Positions 8,682 through 18,230 are shown, numbered from the stretch's first letter. The stretch is 64,000 nucleotides of DNA from Butyricimonas sp. Marseille-P3923 (GCF_900184685.1 NZ_FXXL01000007.1:1612001-1676000); one strand, 5' to 3'. Numbers and translations are program-made. The notes: generated from the letters alone by a model not told the origin.

Positions 8682-11600
8682 TTAGAAGTTAAGGTTTAAC
8701 GAGAAATTATAAGACGGCGTGGGTGACATGGTCAAGTTACGACTGTTCGGGATAAAGTCGGGGTCGATACCCGCATTATTCTTTTTCCAGATCATCCCCA
8801 CGTTGTTTGCGCTGAAACCGACAGACCCGCTATTGATCATGAGTTTATTCAACCACTTGGATGGGATATTATAAGTCAATGAAATCTCTCTCAACCTGAT
8901 ATGATCTCCTTTCTCGATATGTATATCCGCACCTCGGTAGCGCACGAAACTATTCGCATTCGTTCCGATACGGGGCACGTTTGTAGTCGCTTCATCGCCT
9001 GCCTCTCGCCACCGTTTTGCCATATCCTCGTTAATCTCGTAATACGTGTTTCTCCCCCCTGCCTGTTGGGCGATCGTCGGTTTCTGGAAGATATATCCCA
9101 GTTTATAAGTTATACCCACGTAAAGCGACACCCCTTTATACGAGAAGGTATTGAAGAACCCGCCGAAATACTTGGGAGTCAAAGTTCCCACGTACACGAG
9201 GTCATCATTTGTCACGTTCTCTGTCGATTTGACGATCTCCCCATCCGCGTTGTACACTTGTGAATCCCCGTTCTCGTCCAGACCTGCCCAACGGTAAGCC
9301 CAGAAGTTGCTCATGTTATACCCTTCCAACATGCGACCGCTACCGCCACCACTGGAGTAGAAATAAGACGACATCTCGTAAGGCGAAGATTTCACCTCGT
9401 TCGTGTTATAGGAGTATGTGAGGCTTGCCTCATACCTGAAATCTCCTTTCTGTACGATAGTCCCGTTCAACGCCACATCCAAACCTTTACCGTTTACTTT
9501 TGCCGCGTTACGGGAAAGCGTGTACATCGACGAGGCGTTTGCCCCGAATATCGGGTTAATCACGTAATCTGCGAATAAATCCCTCGAATATTTGCGATAC
9601 AATTCGATAGAACCGGAAAGCCTATTATTCAACACGGCAAAGTCCAAACCAAAATTCAACACGCCTGTTTTCTCCCAACGCACGGAAGGATTCGCCGCAA
9701 AGTTAATACTGGAAGAAGGCAATTGCGTGTACCCGTCATTACCCGTCGTCAAGGATATCTGCGTGAACGGATACTGATTCTGGTCAATATTCCCGTTATA
9801 CCCGTAGGTGGCACGGAAAGTCAACTTGTTCAACCATCCCGCGTTATCCAATATGAAATCCTCTCTGCCGATATGCCATGCCAACCCGGTCGACCACATC
9901 GGGGTAGCCCGGTATTTCCGGTCAACACCGAAATTATTGTAGTCGTCATATCTCACGCTACCTGTCAACACGTATTTACTCATCAACGTGTACGACACGT
10001 TCCCGTAATATGACAGGAAACGGCGTTGCAAATCCTGTTCCGGGCTGCCCTCGTTCAAGTAAGAAGTCCACCCCCATATATTCGTGTAGGGATTCGTTAT
10101 CTGGGAAGCCGACTGCAAGGTCTGTCCGTTGTAACCGTAATACCACGCGCTGCTCTGCCACATTCTGGTTTCGCGGAATTCCATCCCCGCCAATGCGGAT
10201 ATTTGATGAATCTCGTCAATCGTGTTATTGTAATTCAATTGCCCCCGCAAACTATAATTCCGGGAATCCGTGTGAGAAAGGTTCAACAATCCGCCATCGG
10301 GAAGCCCGTGTGTCAATTCACCCGTGCTCTCGTTATATCGCGTGGCATAATTATACCTGTCACGTGAAGCGTAAGTATCCTCGTTCTCGAGATTTCTGGT
10401 TCTCGCGTTCGTTTTCTCGTACATGAACGATCCGTCCAACGCCAATCCCTTCACGCCCGGAACCGGAATATTCAATCCCATTGTCAGCGAAACAGCTTGC
10501 TCCTTCCGCGTATTATCCATGTTATCCAACTCGTCAAGATAATTATACTTCCAGTTCTTGTATCCCTGTTCCTCTTTCTCCTTCACGAAATCCTCTTCAT
10601 ACCGGTAATAATCCACCCGGTTGCCATTATCATCCACGAGTTGATTATACGGCATCAAAGGCAGTATACCCAGCGACGCCTGCATCGCGGAAAGTCCCAG
10701 ACCGTTGTTCTTGATATTGATCAACGAAGCCCTCAAACCCGTGGTCAGTGTCGCCCAATTCATAATCTTGAAATTCAAATTGGAAGTCAACGTGAAACGG
10801 TCACCTTGTTCGCCTTTCGTGTTTGACTGTTCATTCGCGTAAGAAGCCGACAAGAAATAAGACATCTGCTCGGAAGCCCCGCTGAATGACAGGTTATACT
10901 GTTGCGAGAAAGCCGGTTGCAATAAATACTTTTTCACGTCACGGTATGACTTGCGGCTTGCCAATTTCTCCAATTGTGCATCCGCATCCGCTTGAGTAAT
11001 CACACCGTCCTTGGCATCCAGCAAAATCTTCGCCGCATCCGAGATAGCGTATCCCGCCCCCCATGCCGAACTTACCGGGCGAGTGATATAACCTTTCTCC
11101 ACCATCTCCCGCTCGTAATCAATCATCTCCGCCGAATTCATCACGGGCAACGAACTGAAACGCGGTGAACCCGACGTCATGATATTCATCCCGAAACTCA
11201 CCGCCGTACCCGGTCTGCCGTTTTTCTTTCCTTTTTTCGTTTCGATAACGATCACCCCGTTAGCCGCGCGGGCACCCCAGATAGAAGCGGCTGCCGCATC
11301 TTTCAGGAAAGTGATCGACTCCACGTCATTCGGGTTCAGACCTTTCAATTCCATATCTGTCGGGAATCCGTCAACAACAAGCAACGGGCGAGCCATCGCA
11401 TCCGAGAAACTGCTTCTTCCCCGGATATTCATCGAAATATTGTTCTGTTCCTCCAGTTGCCCGTCCGAACGGTTAGACCCGTACAGGAACGTCATGTCCG
11501 AATTTTTGATATCCACGTACACGCCGGGGACTACACCTTCCAAACGGTTCAGTATATTCGGGCTGGGACGTTTCTCCAATTCCTTGGCGGTAACCACGCC

Positions 11601-12272
11601 GAATGATCCCGTGGCACGCTCTTTAGGCAAGCGGGTATATCCCGTCGATACCACGACCACCTCGTCCAGCGACTCGGTAGCTTCTTTCATCTGCACCGTG
11701 ACCGGCGTGTCGTCACTCACGGCCATCATCCGGGACTCGAAGCCAATCATCGTGAAAAGCAAGGTATCGCCTTTGCTGCACAATACCAAGAACTTCCCAT
11801 CCACGTCAGACACGAAACCGACCGTCGTCCCCTTGATTAAAATATTCACGCCGGGCAAGGGTAATCCCTTCTCGTCGGTCACCTTACCGGAAACCCTCAA
11901 ATCGTTCCTTCCCGTCTGGGCGGTCACCCGCGCGGGAGATATCACCACCGTGTTATCCACGATCGAGAAAGTCAAACCGGTTCCCCGCAAACAATATTCA
12001 AGTACCGTCTTCACGTCCGTGTTCGTGAAATCGGGATTCAAATTCACGATAGTACCCACCTTCGCGTCATTGTACAAGAAGGTCAAGTTCGTCTGTTTCT
12101 GTATCTCTTTAGCTATTCCCGTGAACGTGCTGTTCTGCATCTTTATCGTCACGTTCTGTGCCGTAACGGCGAACGACGACAAGAAGAGGAAAACAACCGT
12201 CAATTTCATCATCAGTTGGTTTTTTAATAACCATAAACCTCCCGGAAGAGACTTATTCTGGTTCTTCTTCAT
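8682..12272 (-). CDS. SusC/RagA-family TonB-dependent transporter with STN signalling domain
   Basis: 1196 residues from the ATG at 12270-12272 (MKKNQNKSLPGG). The frame continues 20 codons upstream without a signal-like sequence, so the inner start is preferred. Order of domains: signal/transmembrane segment (MMKLTVVFLFLSSFAVTAQ), STN domain (VTIKMQNSTFTGIAKEI onward), carboxypeptidase-regulatory-like domain (VSGKVTDEKGLPLPGVNI), TonB plug (GVVTAKELEKRPSPNILNRL, VVDGFPTDMELKGLNP), and a C-terminal beta-barrel ending in SLNLNF. It imports the ligand through the outer membrane using TonB energy and, through STN, should signal to the FecR protein encoded immediately upstream (gap 62 bases). Confidence 0.96.
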   Translation of the reverse strand: MKKNQNKSLPGGLWLLKNQLMMKLTVVFLFLSSFAVTAQNVTIKMQNSTFTGIAKEIQKQTNLTFLYNDAKVGTIVNLNPDFTNTDVKTVLEYCLRGTGLTFSIVDNTVVISPARVTAQTGRNDLRVSGKVTDEKGLPLPGVNILIKGTTVGFVSDVDGKFLVLCSKGDTLLFTMIGFESRMMAVSDDTPVTVQMKEATESLDEVVVVSTGYTRLPKERATGSFGVVTAKELEKRPSPNILNRLEGVVPGVYVDIKNSDMTFLYGSNRSDGQLEEQNNISMNIRGRSSFSDAMARPLLVVDGFPTDMELKGLNPNDVESITFLKDAAAASIWGARAANGVIVIETKKGKKNGRPGTAVSFGMNIMTSGSPRFSSLPVMNSAEMIDYEREMVEKGYITRPVSSAWGAGYAISDAAKILLDAKDGVITQADADAQLEKLASRKSYRDVKKYLLQPAFSQQYNLSFSGASEQMSYFLSASYANEQSNTKGEQGDRFTLTSNLNFKIMNWATLTTGLRASLINIKNNGLGLSAMQASLGILPLMPYNQLVDDNGNRVDYYRYEEDFVKEKEEQGYKNWKYNYLDELDNMDNTRKEQAVSLTMGLNIPVPGVKGLALDGSFMYEKTNARTRNLENEDTYASRDRYNYATRYNESTGELTHGLPDGGLLNLSHTDSRNYSLRGQLNYNNTIDEIHQISALAGMEFRETRMWQSSAWYYGYNGQTLQSASQITNPYTNIWGWTSYLNEGSPEQDLQRRFLSYYGNVSYTLMSKYVLTGSVRYDDYNNFGVDRKYRATPMWSTGLAWHIGREDFILDNAGWLNKLTFRATYGYNGNIDQNQYPFTQISLTTGNDGYTQLPSSSINFAANPSVRWEKTGVLNFGLDFAVLNNRLSGSIELYRKYSRDLFADYVINPIFGANASSMYTLSRNAAKVNGKGLDVALNGTIVQKGDFRYEASLTYSYNTNEVKSSPYEMSSYFYSSGGGSGRMLEGYNMSNFWAYRWAGLDENGDSQVYNADGEIVKSTENVTNDDLVYVGTLTPKYFGGFFNTFSYKGVSLYVGITYKLGYIFQKPTIAQQAGGRNTYYEINEDMAKRWREAGDEATTNVPRIGTNANSFVRYRGADIHIEKGDHIRLREISLTYNIPSKWLNKLMINSGSVGFSANNVGMIWKKNNAGIDPDFIPNSRNLTMSPTPSYNFSLNLNF

Positions 12273-12334
12273 AACGTAAATTATTAATTTTAAATGGTTC
12301 ACACTCTCGTTCCCCCGTGGCCATCGGGGCAACT

Positions 12335-13501
12335 CTACTCAGTAGTTATATAGACATCATTTCCTTTAATCTCGAACCGAGCATCTCCTGTCAGTCCCAA
12401 CATTTCCACCACGCGGGAGAAATTATCGTATCGTCTTAAATCACCCGATAAAGAAATCCGTTTCGCCTCCTCGTCCTTGAACACTACCCGGATATCGTAC
12501 CATCGTTCCAACGTTCGCATGATCTCTTCCAGCGGTCGTCGCACGAACACGAATCGTCCGTCTTTCCAACTGGTAAAATCCCGTACCTCCACCTCCCGTT
12601 TCACCATATCACCCGACAAAGCATCCACTTCCACCTGTTCGCCCGGTTTTATGCTTATCGTGTTGTCGCCCCCCGTGATACATACCGAACCCTCGGCAAG
12701 CGTCGTCAAGGAGTGTCCCTCTTCGGGATAAGCCCGCACGTTGAACGACGTTCCCAGCACCGTCACCGCCGAACTCATGAATTGCACGATAAACGGCTTC
12801 TTGGCATCCTTCGCCACCTCGAAATACGCCTCTCCCTGCACGAACACCCTTCGTTCCTTCGTCCCGAAAGCTACCGGATACTGGATTGAAGTCTCCGAGT
12901 TCAGCCACACTTTCGTCCCGTCGGACAACGTCAGGCAGAACTCCCCGCCCCGCGGTATTTCCAGTTTATTATACACGAGAGCGCTGTTCCCAGAAATACC
13001 CGCATAAGTCAGCCCCGACGTCGAGGCATCGATCCGCGTGCCGTCCGCAATAATCGTGCTGTCGGAATACTCCTGTCCCAACATGATCGTGTTCCCATCG
13101 CCCGTCGTCAACACCGCCTTGCTCGTTCCCGGCAAAATGGTTGCGGCGGCGGCATAATCCGTTGCGGGCACGCTCTCTTTCCCGAGACCGATATAAAGTA
13201 CAATCGCTATCGTGAGCGGTAGAACAACAGCCGCCACACGAGCCGCACGAAACAACAGCCTCCTCGAGCGGCGTTGTTGATATTTCCTTTGTAAAAAACG
13301 CCCGTAAGCAACACGAGAATCGAACGTTTCCCACAATTCCGTCCCGTCAGTATAAAAGCTTCCTGAGGTCATTTTTTGAAAAGCCGCCTCGTTATCACGT
13401 GACGCTTGCCGCCAGTCGGAAAGTATCTTTTCCTCCTGCCCGGACAATTCGCCCCGCAGACACTTCCTTATCAATCGTGCTATTTCAAATGCCTCTTTCA
13501 T
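12335..13501 (-). CDS. FecR-family anti-sigma factor
   Basis: 388 residues. The cytoplasmic N-terminal region has a FecR-type helix set (ARLIRKCLRGELSGQEEK). A basic stop-transfer stretch (RRSRRLLFR) precedes one membrane helix (VAAVVLPLTIAIVLYIGLG). The periplasmic FecR domain shows LSDGTKVWLNSETSIQYP and QGEAYFEVAKDAKKPF, and a DUF4974-like C-terminus follows (FVFVRRPLEEIMRTLERWYDI). It is paralogous to the protein encoded at 352-1497. It sits between the sigma gene (13576-14139) and susC and should hold that sigma factor until the SusC STN domain signals ligand binding. Confidence 0.94.
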   Translation of the reverse strand: MKEAFEIARLIRKCLRGELSGQEEKILSDWRQASRDNEAAFQKMTSGSFYTDGTELWETFDSRVAYGRFLQRKYQQRRSRRLLFRAARVAAVVLPLTIAIVLYIGLGKESVPATDYAAAATILPGTSKAVLTTGDGNTIMLGQEYSDSTIIADGTRIDASTSGLTYAGISGNSALVYNKLEIPRGGEFCLTLSDGTKVWLNSETSIQYPVAFGTKERRVFVQGEAYFEVAKDAKKPFIVQFMSSAVTVLGTSFNVRAYPEEGHSLTTLAEGSVCITGGDNTISIKPGEQVEVDALSGDMVKREVEVRDFTSWKDGRFVFVRRPLEEIMRTLERWYDIRVVFKDEEAKRISLSGDLRRYDNFSRVVEMLGLTGDARFEIKGNDVYITTE

Positions 13502-13575
13502 TTCTTTATCTGTTTACGGACTAAAAACAACCGAGTGGCAAAAAAGTGTCACCGAAATGTCATTTTCCCGCGATT

Positions 13576-14139
13576 TTAACAATTGGATAGAATCAAAAGG
13601 ATAGCCATGATATCGCTTAATCTATTCTTTAAGAATTGCTTACCACGCTTTTTATGAGATTTCACCGAGTCAATCGAAAGATTCAATTTTTCCGCTATCT
13701 CTGCGTTATCGAACCCCTCCATGACCAGTTGAAATACTTTGCCCGTCTGCTCCGGCAAGTCTTCGATCGCCTCCGAAAGCAACATCAATAACTCCTGCTC
13801 CACGATCTGGTTGAAAAAGAAGGTTGTCTTCTCCTTCTCGTCCATCAAAGACACGTACTCTTGTTCAATACGAACGTGTTTCAAGTAATTCAGACACTGA
13901 TTCTTCGTCACCAGATACAAGTAAGATTTCAAGGCAACCACCGCCTCGAATGTCGGCTTGTCCGTGTATAATTTGAAGAAAATTTCCTGCACGATGTCTT
14001 CCGCCGCAGCCGCGTCATTCACGAACCCCGTGGCAAAAGCACAGAGTGGGGCATAATATTTCTCGAACAGCACCTTGTAAGCACCGTCCTCCCCAGCCTT
14101 CAATCCCCGCAGCCATTCTATTTCTTCCCGTTCTGACAT
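13576..14139 (-). CDS. ECF-type RNA polymerase sigma factor
   Basis: 187 residues with sigma2 (YYAPLCAFATGFVNDAAAAE then DIVQEIFFKLY) and sigma4 (GFDNAEIAEKLNLSIDSVKS, then HKKRGKQFLKNRL). It is the first gene of the sigma-fecR-susC-susD-tlpA unit and should activate that locus. A TATATTTG box lies 36 bases upstream of the ATG. It is related to, but clearly distinct from, the sigma factors at 1561-2097 and 57749-58288, consistent with one sigma per SusC system. Confidence 0.94.
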   Translation of the reverse strand: MSEREEIEWLRGLKAGEDGAYKVLFEKYYAPLCAFATGFVNDAAAAEDIVQEIFFKLYTDKPTFEAVVALKSYLYLVTKNQCLNYLKHVRIEQEYVSLMDEKEKTTFFFNQIVEQELLMLLSEAIEDLPEQTGKVFQLVMEGFDNAEIAEKLNLSIDSVKSHKKRGKQFLKNRLSDIMAILLILSNC

Positions 14140-14174
14140 AAATTTATTCGTGTCCTGTACATCGTTTGGATTTA

Positions 14175-14182
14175 CAAATATA
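14175..14182 (-). promoter_or_regulatory. -7 promoter box (TATATTTG) for the ECF sigma gene
   Basis: Leftward TATATTTG matches TAnnTTTG and lies 36 bases before the start at 14139. No clear -33 box was found. It lies between the sigma gene and the small gene at 14207-14332. Confidence 0.5.
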
Positions 14183-14206
14183 AAGAAAGAATTTTGATTC
14201 CCCGCC

Positions 14207-14332
14207 CTACTTGTCCCAAAAAACGATTAAAACGATATCCAACTCACGAGGTATTTGATCTTGTACCACTCCTCCTGTAAAACGGCAAACCTCTTTACCT
14301 AGCTCTCTAATCACATTCTGTAACACTCCCAT
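14207..14332 (-). CDS. small protein of unknown function (41 residues)
   Basis: This short frame starts MGVLQNVIRELGKEVCRFTG and ends DIVLIVFWDK followed by TAG. The family is not recognised. Support for expression comes from its upstream sequence: a two-box Bacteroidota promoter (TTGG, 19 nt, TACTTTTG at 14360-14390) ends 28 bases before the ATG and points at it. It fills an otherwise empty 375-base gap between the LytTR gene and the ECF sigma gene, all on the same strand. The composition (a basic/polar first half, a hydrophobic second half, one Cys) looks like a genuine peptide, but no homology could be checked. The transcript could instead be a leader RNA for the sigma gene. Confidence 0.5.
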   Translation of the reverse strand: MGVLQNVIRELGKEVCRFTGGVVQDQIPRELDIVLIVFWDK

Positions 14333-14359
14333 AATCTTTTGTAATTTTTAATTGTATTC

Positions 14360-14390
14360 CAAAAGTACATCCCGGAACGCCCTTTACCAA
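14360..14390 (-). promoter_or_regulatory. promoter upstream of the small 41-codon gene
   Basis: Leftward: TTGG (14387-14390), 19-nt spacer, TACTTTTG (14360-14367). Spacing and -7 box fit the Bacteroidota consensus. Transcription would start near 14353, about 20 bases before the ATG at 14332. Confidence 0.6.
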
Positions 14391-14514
14391 CCAAATTATC
14401 CGAATGCCCCGATTTATCATCTGAATCCCCGGAAAATTTATCTAAACAAAACTTCCCTTGAAAGGTCACCTCACAAGAACGATTAACTACTCTTATCTTC
14501 TATATCCCTTCATT

Positions 14515-14892
14515 CTATTGCACCTTCTTCTTGCGCTTTAATTCCCAGAACAGGAAACACCCGAACACCTCTTCCCGGTAAAGTGGACTCACGGGCAACA
14601 CCCGATCTGCAATGCAGATCGCCTTACCTATAAATCCCTCCACTTCCCGAAGATTCACGATATAACTCCGGTGAATCCGGCGGAACATATCCCTCGGCAA
14701 CCAAGGTTCCACCACTAAAAGAGGATAGGCGATCGAAAGCCGGGGCTTATCCCGACGATAAATATAACTATAACACCCCGAAGCCTCCACGTACAAGACT
14801 TCCGAGTAAAAACACTTCTCCATACGTTCTCCCTGACGTACAAAAAAACAATCTCCCACGAGACGTTGCGATTGATCATTCGTTTCTTTCAT
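14515..14892 (-). CDS. stand-alone LytTR-domain DNA-binding regulator
   Basis: 125 residues that consist almost entirely of one LytTR domain: VRQGERMEKCFYSEVLYVEA (strands 1-2), SGCYSYIYRRDKPRL, LPRDMFRRIHRSYIVNLREV (the family hallmark F-R-I-H-R-S-Y-I-V-N), and the C-terminal VLPVSPLYREEV. There is no receiver domain, so it is not a classical response regulator; control must come from expression level or an unseen partner. It lies upstream of the small gene and ECF sigma gene on the same strand, separated by an independent promoter, so membership in that unit is uncertain. Targets are unknown. Confidence 0.88.
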   Translation of the reverse strand: MKETNDQSQRLVGDCFFVRQGERMEKCFYSEVLYVEASGCYSYIYRRDKPRLSIAYPLLVVEPWLPRDMFRRIHRSYIVNLREVEGFIGKAICIADRVLPVSPLYREEVFGCFLFWELKRKKKVQ

Positions 14893-14972
14893 AACTTCCT
14901 GATTTTATATCTCGCGAAATGACCTTTTCACCTGCAAACGCCCCATGTGGCGAAACTCTAAAAAATAACAAA

Positions 14973-14993
14973 CCCCGGGCACTACTCCCGGGG
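14973..14993 (-). terminator. terminator of the surface-polysaccharide operon
   Basis: A perfect CCCCGGG/CCCGGGG hairpin (arms 14973-14979 and 14987-14993) is followed, reading leftward, by a T-rich tract (TTTGTTATTTTTTAG). It lies 90-110 bases past the stop of the last operon gene (15082). Confidence 0.8.
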
Positions 14994-15081
14994 CATATCA
15001 TCAACTCATCGCATCAATATTCATTTCAAAATAGAGAAACAACCATTTGCCACAACATCAAAAACACGTTTCAAGGGAATA

Positions 15082-16281
15082 TTATTTTGAAATAATTTCT
15101 ACAAAATTCGAGATCACGTACTCCACCTCGTCATCACTCAAACAAGTATGTAGCGGAAGCGTTACCTCGTTACAATATTGATTGTAAGCGTTCGGGAAAT
15201 CTTTAATATCAAATCCTAAGTTCTTGTATGCCGTCATCATCGGCAACGGTTTATAATGCACATTACAAGCCACCCCACGCTGCGCCATCTCCATGATAAC
15301 TCGATTCCGGAAATCCCTATCTTTCCCCAGCAAACGCACCATGTAAAGGTGACCACTGGAAGAATAGTCATCTCCATAATGATCAAGCACCTGCACATTG
15401 CATCCCCTCAAGGCTTTATTGTAATGCTCCACGATTTGACGTCGCCGATAAAGCAATTCCGGGTAACGCTTCAACTGCGACAACCCTATTGCTGCCATGA
15501 TATCCGTCATGTTACATTTAAAATTCGGTGCGACAACATCATACTCCCACGCACCCAATCGTGTTTTAGCTAAAGCATCTTTACTTTGCCCGTGCAACGA
15601 CAACAACTGAAACTGCTTGTACAACCATTCATTATCAATCCCCTCCATCGAACGCCATGTCAACGCTCCTCCTTCCGCCGTGGTCAAATTCTTCACCGCA
15701 TGAAACGAGAACGAGGTAAAATCGGCAATTTCACCACACATTTTCCCGTGCCACTTCGCCCCAAAAGCATGGGCAGCATCGGTAAGAACAATCACCCGCC
15801 CGAATGCCTTCTGTATATCATTAGTCGGAGAAAACAATGACTTCTTACTCTCCACGCTCGAAAATATTCTATGATAATTACAAACCACACCTCCCAAATC
15901 CACCGGAATAACCACTTTTGTCCGCTCCGTGATAACTTCCGACAACTTATCGTAATCCATTTCAAATGCCTCTGGGGCCGTATCTACCATAACGACCTTT
16001 GCCCCCACGTGACAAACCACGCTGGCGGTAGCCGTGTACGTGTACGAGGGAACAATCACCTCATCCCCCGGACCTACCCCCAATACTCTAAGTATCAACT
16101 CCATACAAGCCGTGGCGGAATTCAAACAAACGGCTTTACTCGTCTGACAACACATCGCAATCAAATGCTCAAACTCCTTCGTCCTTGGTCCAGTCGTGAT
16201 CCAACCGGAACGAAGAGCCTCACTAACTTCTATAATCTCTGCCTCCGTCATATCCGGAGGTGAAAAAGGAATATTTTTCAT
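15082..16281 (-). CDS. DegT/DnrJ/EryC1/StrS-family sugar aminotransferase
   Basis: 399 residues, a PLP-dependent enzyme that transfers an amino group to a keto-sugar nucleotide. Family landmarks: MKNIPFSPPDMTEAEI at the N-terminus, RSGWITTGPRTKEFE, LNSATACMEL, GDEVIVPSYTYTATA, DAAHAFGAK, and the PLP-lysine motif SFHAVKNLTTAEGG (Lys near residue 195). With the 4,6-dehydratase encoded at the front of the operon it would make a 4-amino-4,6-dideoxy sugar nucleotide, in the manner of the PglF/PglE pair in bacillosamine synthesis. It is the last gene of the operon, directly after a decayed acetyltransferase gene. Which sugar nucleotide it uses is inference. Confidence 0.93.
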   Translation of the reverse strand: MKNIPFSPPDMTEAEIIEVSEALRSGWITTGPRTKEFEHLIAMCCQTSKAVCLNSATACMELILRVLGVGPGDEVIVPSYTYTATASVVCHVGAKVVMVDTAPEAFEMDYDKLSEVITERTKVVIPVDLGGVVCNYHRIFSSVESKKSLFSPTNDIQKAFGRVIVLTDAAHAFGAKWHGKMCGEIADFTSFSFHAVKNLTTAEGGALTWRSMEGIDNEWLYKQFQLLSLHGQSKDALAKTRLGAWEYDVVAPNFKCNMTDIMAAIGLSQLKRYPELLYRRRQIVEHYNKALRGCNVQVLDHYGDDYSSSGHLYMVRLLGKDRDFRNRVIMEMAQRGVACNVHYKPLPMMTAYKNLGFDIKDFPNAYNQYCNEVTLPLHTCLSDDEVEYVISNFVEIISK

Positions 16282-16341
16282 ACAAATAGTAATATTTAGA
16301 TAAATACATAATATTTACAATCTAATGTGATATGTATCTTT

Positions 16342-16766
16342 CTATCGTTTTTTTATAAATCATGCGGGATCCCCCCCCCAAATCTCATTATCAGGTATAT
16401 CTTTCAATACACAGATGAGGCTCCAACAATTGCATTTTCTCCTATTGTAACAGATTTACAAATCACAGAATTACAACCTATAAACGCATTCTTTTTTATA
16501 CGCACCTCTCCAAAATTATATTTCCCAGTAGTTGAATCTTTAAAATGAGCTAATATAATACACCCCAAGGTGATACGCCCCCTTTTTTCTATCGTTATTA
16601 ATTCAGGATGATTCGTATCAAACATTACATTATCACCAATTAATACATTTGACAAATCTGGAATATTTACCTCCCTATTCTAATAATTTTTAATCTTAAT
16701 TTACGTCCCATGGGGTAGATGAGATAAATGTAAAAACAATAAGTTTTTAAATCGTTTTATTTTCAT
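16342..16766 (-). pseudogene. decayed hexapeptide-repeat acetyltransferase gene
   Basis: A left-handed-beta-helix acyltransferase can be followed over about 140 codons, but only by changing frame. It begins MKIKRFKNLLFLHLSHLP and shifts at a CCCC run (16712-16715). It continues MGRKLRLKIIRIG and shifts near 16671-16676. It then has an open hexapeptide stretch (IPDLSNVLIGDNVMFDTNHP through AFIGCNSVICKSVTIGENAIV). A further shift near 16404-16407 leads to KDIPDNEIWGGDPA, and a TGA (16360-16362) interrupts the family-typical last residues FIKKR. Three frameshifts and one nonsense codon in 425 bases indicate a dead gene, unless homopolymer sequencing errors are involved (a C9 run lies at 16371-16379). 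It sits between wzx and the aminotransferase gene, where a sugar N- or O-acetyltransferase belongs. Confidence 0.8.
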
Positions 16767-16777
16767 ATATATCATTA

Positions 16778-18223
16778 TTAAAGAGCAATTTCTTTTTCAG
16801 AAAGAACTCGTTTCGACTCAACAATATCTTTACGAAACAGCGTCATACACAAAATAACGTAGCAACAATATGCAACAAAAACTGAGATTAGCTTACCCCA
16901 AATAGAATACTCTTCACCACATAAACAGAAACATAAAGAGGCAAAAACAAAAGTAGCTAAAACAGGTTTTAATAGATTATTCAATACCCACACTGGATTC
17001 CAATGCAAACAAAGTTTACAAAAAACAAAAAAAAGTACGACTTGAATAATCACACAACCTGCACGACAATACACGAACTCCCAAAATCCCGTTTTTGCAG
17101 AAAAAATACATATTGGCACTAAAAATACAATATACGAAAGTTGATAAAAAAACAAATATTTGGGTATGCCTTTGGATTTATAGACCTCTGCAGGAAAACT
17201 ATACACAAATACACTTACTCCCAACATCAAGGACCATACCCCTATAATATTAGCCGCTTCCATCCATTTATTACCTAACAAAACCAACGTCACCATGTCT
17301 CGACAGAAAAAAATACCCACGCACAGAGGTAAAACCGCATACATAAACAAACGACAAATCCGCATATATAGCTCGTTATAAGATTGATCATTTTTCAATC
17401 GAGCTAAAATAGATAGCAACACAGGACTCATTGAAGCTGTTATCATTCCTATAAAAGATAACATGATAGATACCGAGTTCTTATAAAGACCTACATAATA
17501 TATTGAATAAAATTGAGTTACAATAAAAACATCAAGCCAAAATATCATCCAATGCGCAAGCCCCTCGCAAAGAGACCAAAAACTAAAGCCAAACATATCT
17601 TTAAATACAGCCTTCGAAAAATACAAATTAGGATACCATTTTGACATTACGGTTAAAACAAATACATTCACTATACTACCACACAAATTCCCTATAATCA
17701 AAGCCCAATACGATTTTAAAATTAGCGCCAAAGGTATTGTAATACAAATAGTAACACAAACTGTACTTATTCTTGCAATAAACGTTTTTTTAAACAAAAA
17801 CTGACGTCGCAAAAGCCCCAATTGAGTACTAATCATCGACATGAAAACAAGTTGAGAACAAGCAACGATGATCACATTTGACTTTCCCTCTACTCCCAAT
17901 ATTGCTGCAATACTATCTGAAAATATAATAATAATTGTCCATAAGAACAATGCCATGATTAAATGCGACCAAAATGCAACTGAAGCATAACGATGCAACA
18001 TCTTTTCATCTGCAAATTCAGCTTGTACAATATATTTCCCAAATCCAGCATCAGCGATAATCTCTGCAAACGAGATTAACATCGAGCATATCGCCAAAAC
18101 GCCAAACGCATCAGGCGATAAAATTCGAGCTAATATCATTGTTGAAACAGGAGTTATAAATTTCACTCCAATCTCTGTTAAAGAAGACCATTTTATTGAC
18201 CTACCTATAACTTTATTTTCCAT
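16778..18223 (-). CDS. Wzx-type oligosaccharide flippase (MOP superfamily)
   Basis: 481 residues, strongly hydrophobic, with about twelve to fourteen membrane helices. The N-terminus (IGRSIKWSSLTEIGVKFITP, ILSPDAFGVLAICSMLISFA) is typical of the lipopolysaccharide-biosynthesis branch of the MOP exporters (Polysacc_synt_3-like, WzxC/AmsL group). It should flip the undecaprenyl-linked repeat unit across the inner membrane for polymerisation. It lies 7 bases downstream of the polymerase gene. Base composition here is visibly more AT-rich than in the flanking genes, as is common for exchanged polysaccharide genes. Confidence 0.9.
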   Translation of the reverse strand: MENKVIGRSIKWSSLTEIGVKFITPVSTMILARILSPDAFGVLAICSMLISFAEIIADAGFGKYIVQAEFADEKMLHRYASVAFWSHLIMALFLWTIIIIFSDSIAAILGVEGKSNVIIVACSQLVFMSMISTQLGLLRRQFLFKKTFIARISTVCVTICITIPLALILKSYWALIIGNLCGSIVNVFVLTVMSKWYPNLYFSKAVFKDMFGFSFWSLCEGLAHWMIFWLDVFIVTQFYSIYYVGLYKNSVSIMLSFIGMITASMSPVLLSILARLKNDQSYNELYMRICRLFMYAVLPLCVGIFFCRDMVTLVLLGNKWMEAANIIGVWSLMLGVSVFVYSFPAEVYKSKGIPKYLFFYQLSYIVFLVPICIFSAKTGFWEFVYCRAGCVIIQVVLFFVFCKLCLHWNPVWVLNNLLKPVLATFVFASLCFCLCGEEYSIWGKLISVFVAYCCYVILCMTLFRKDIVESKRVLSEKEIAL

Positions 18224-18230
18224 GACATTT

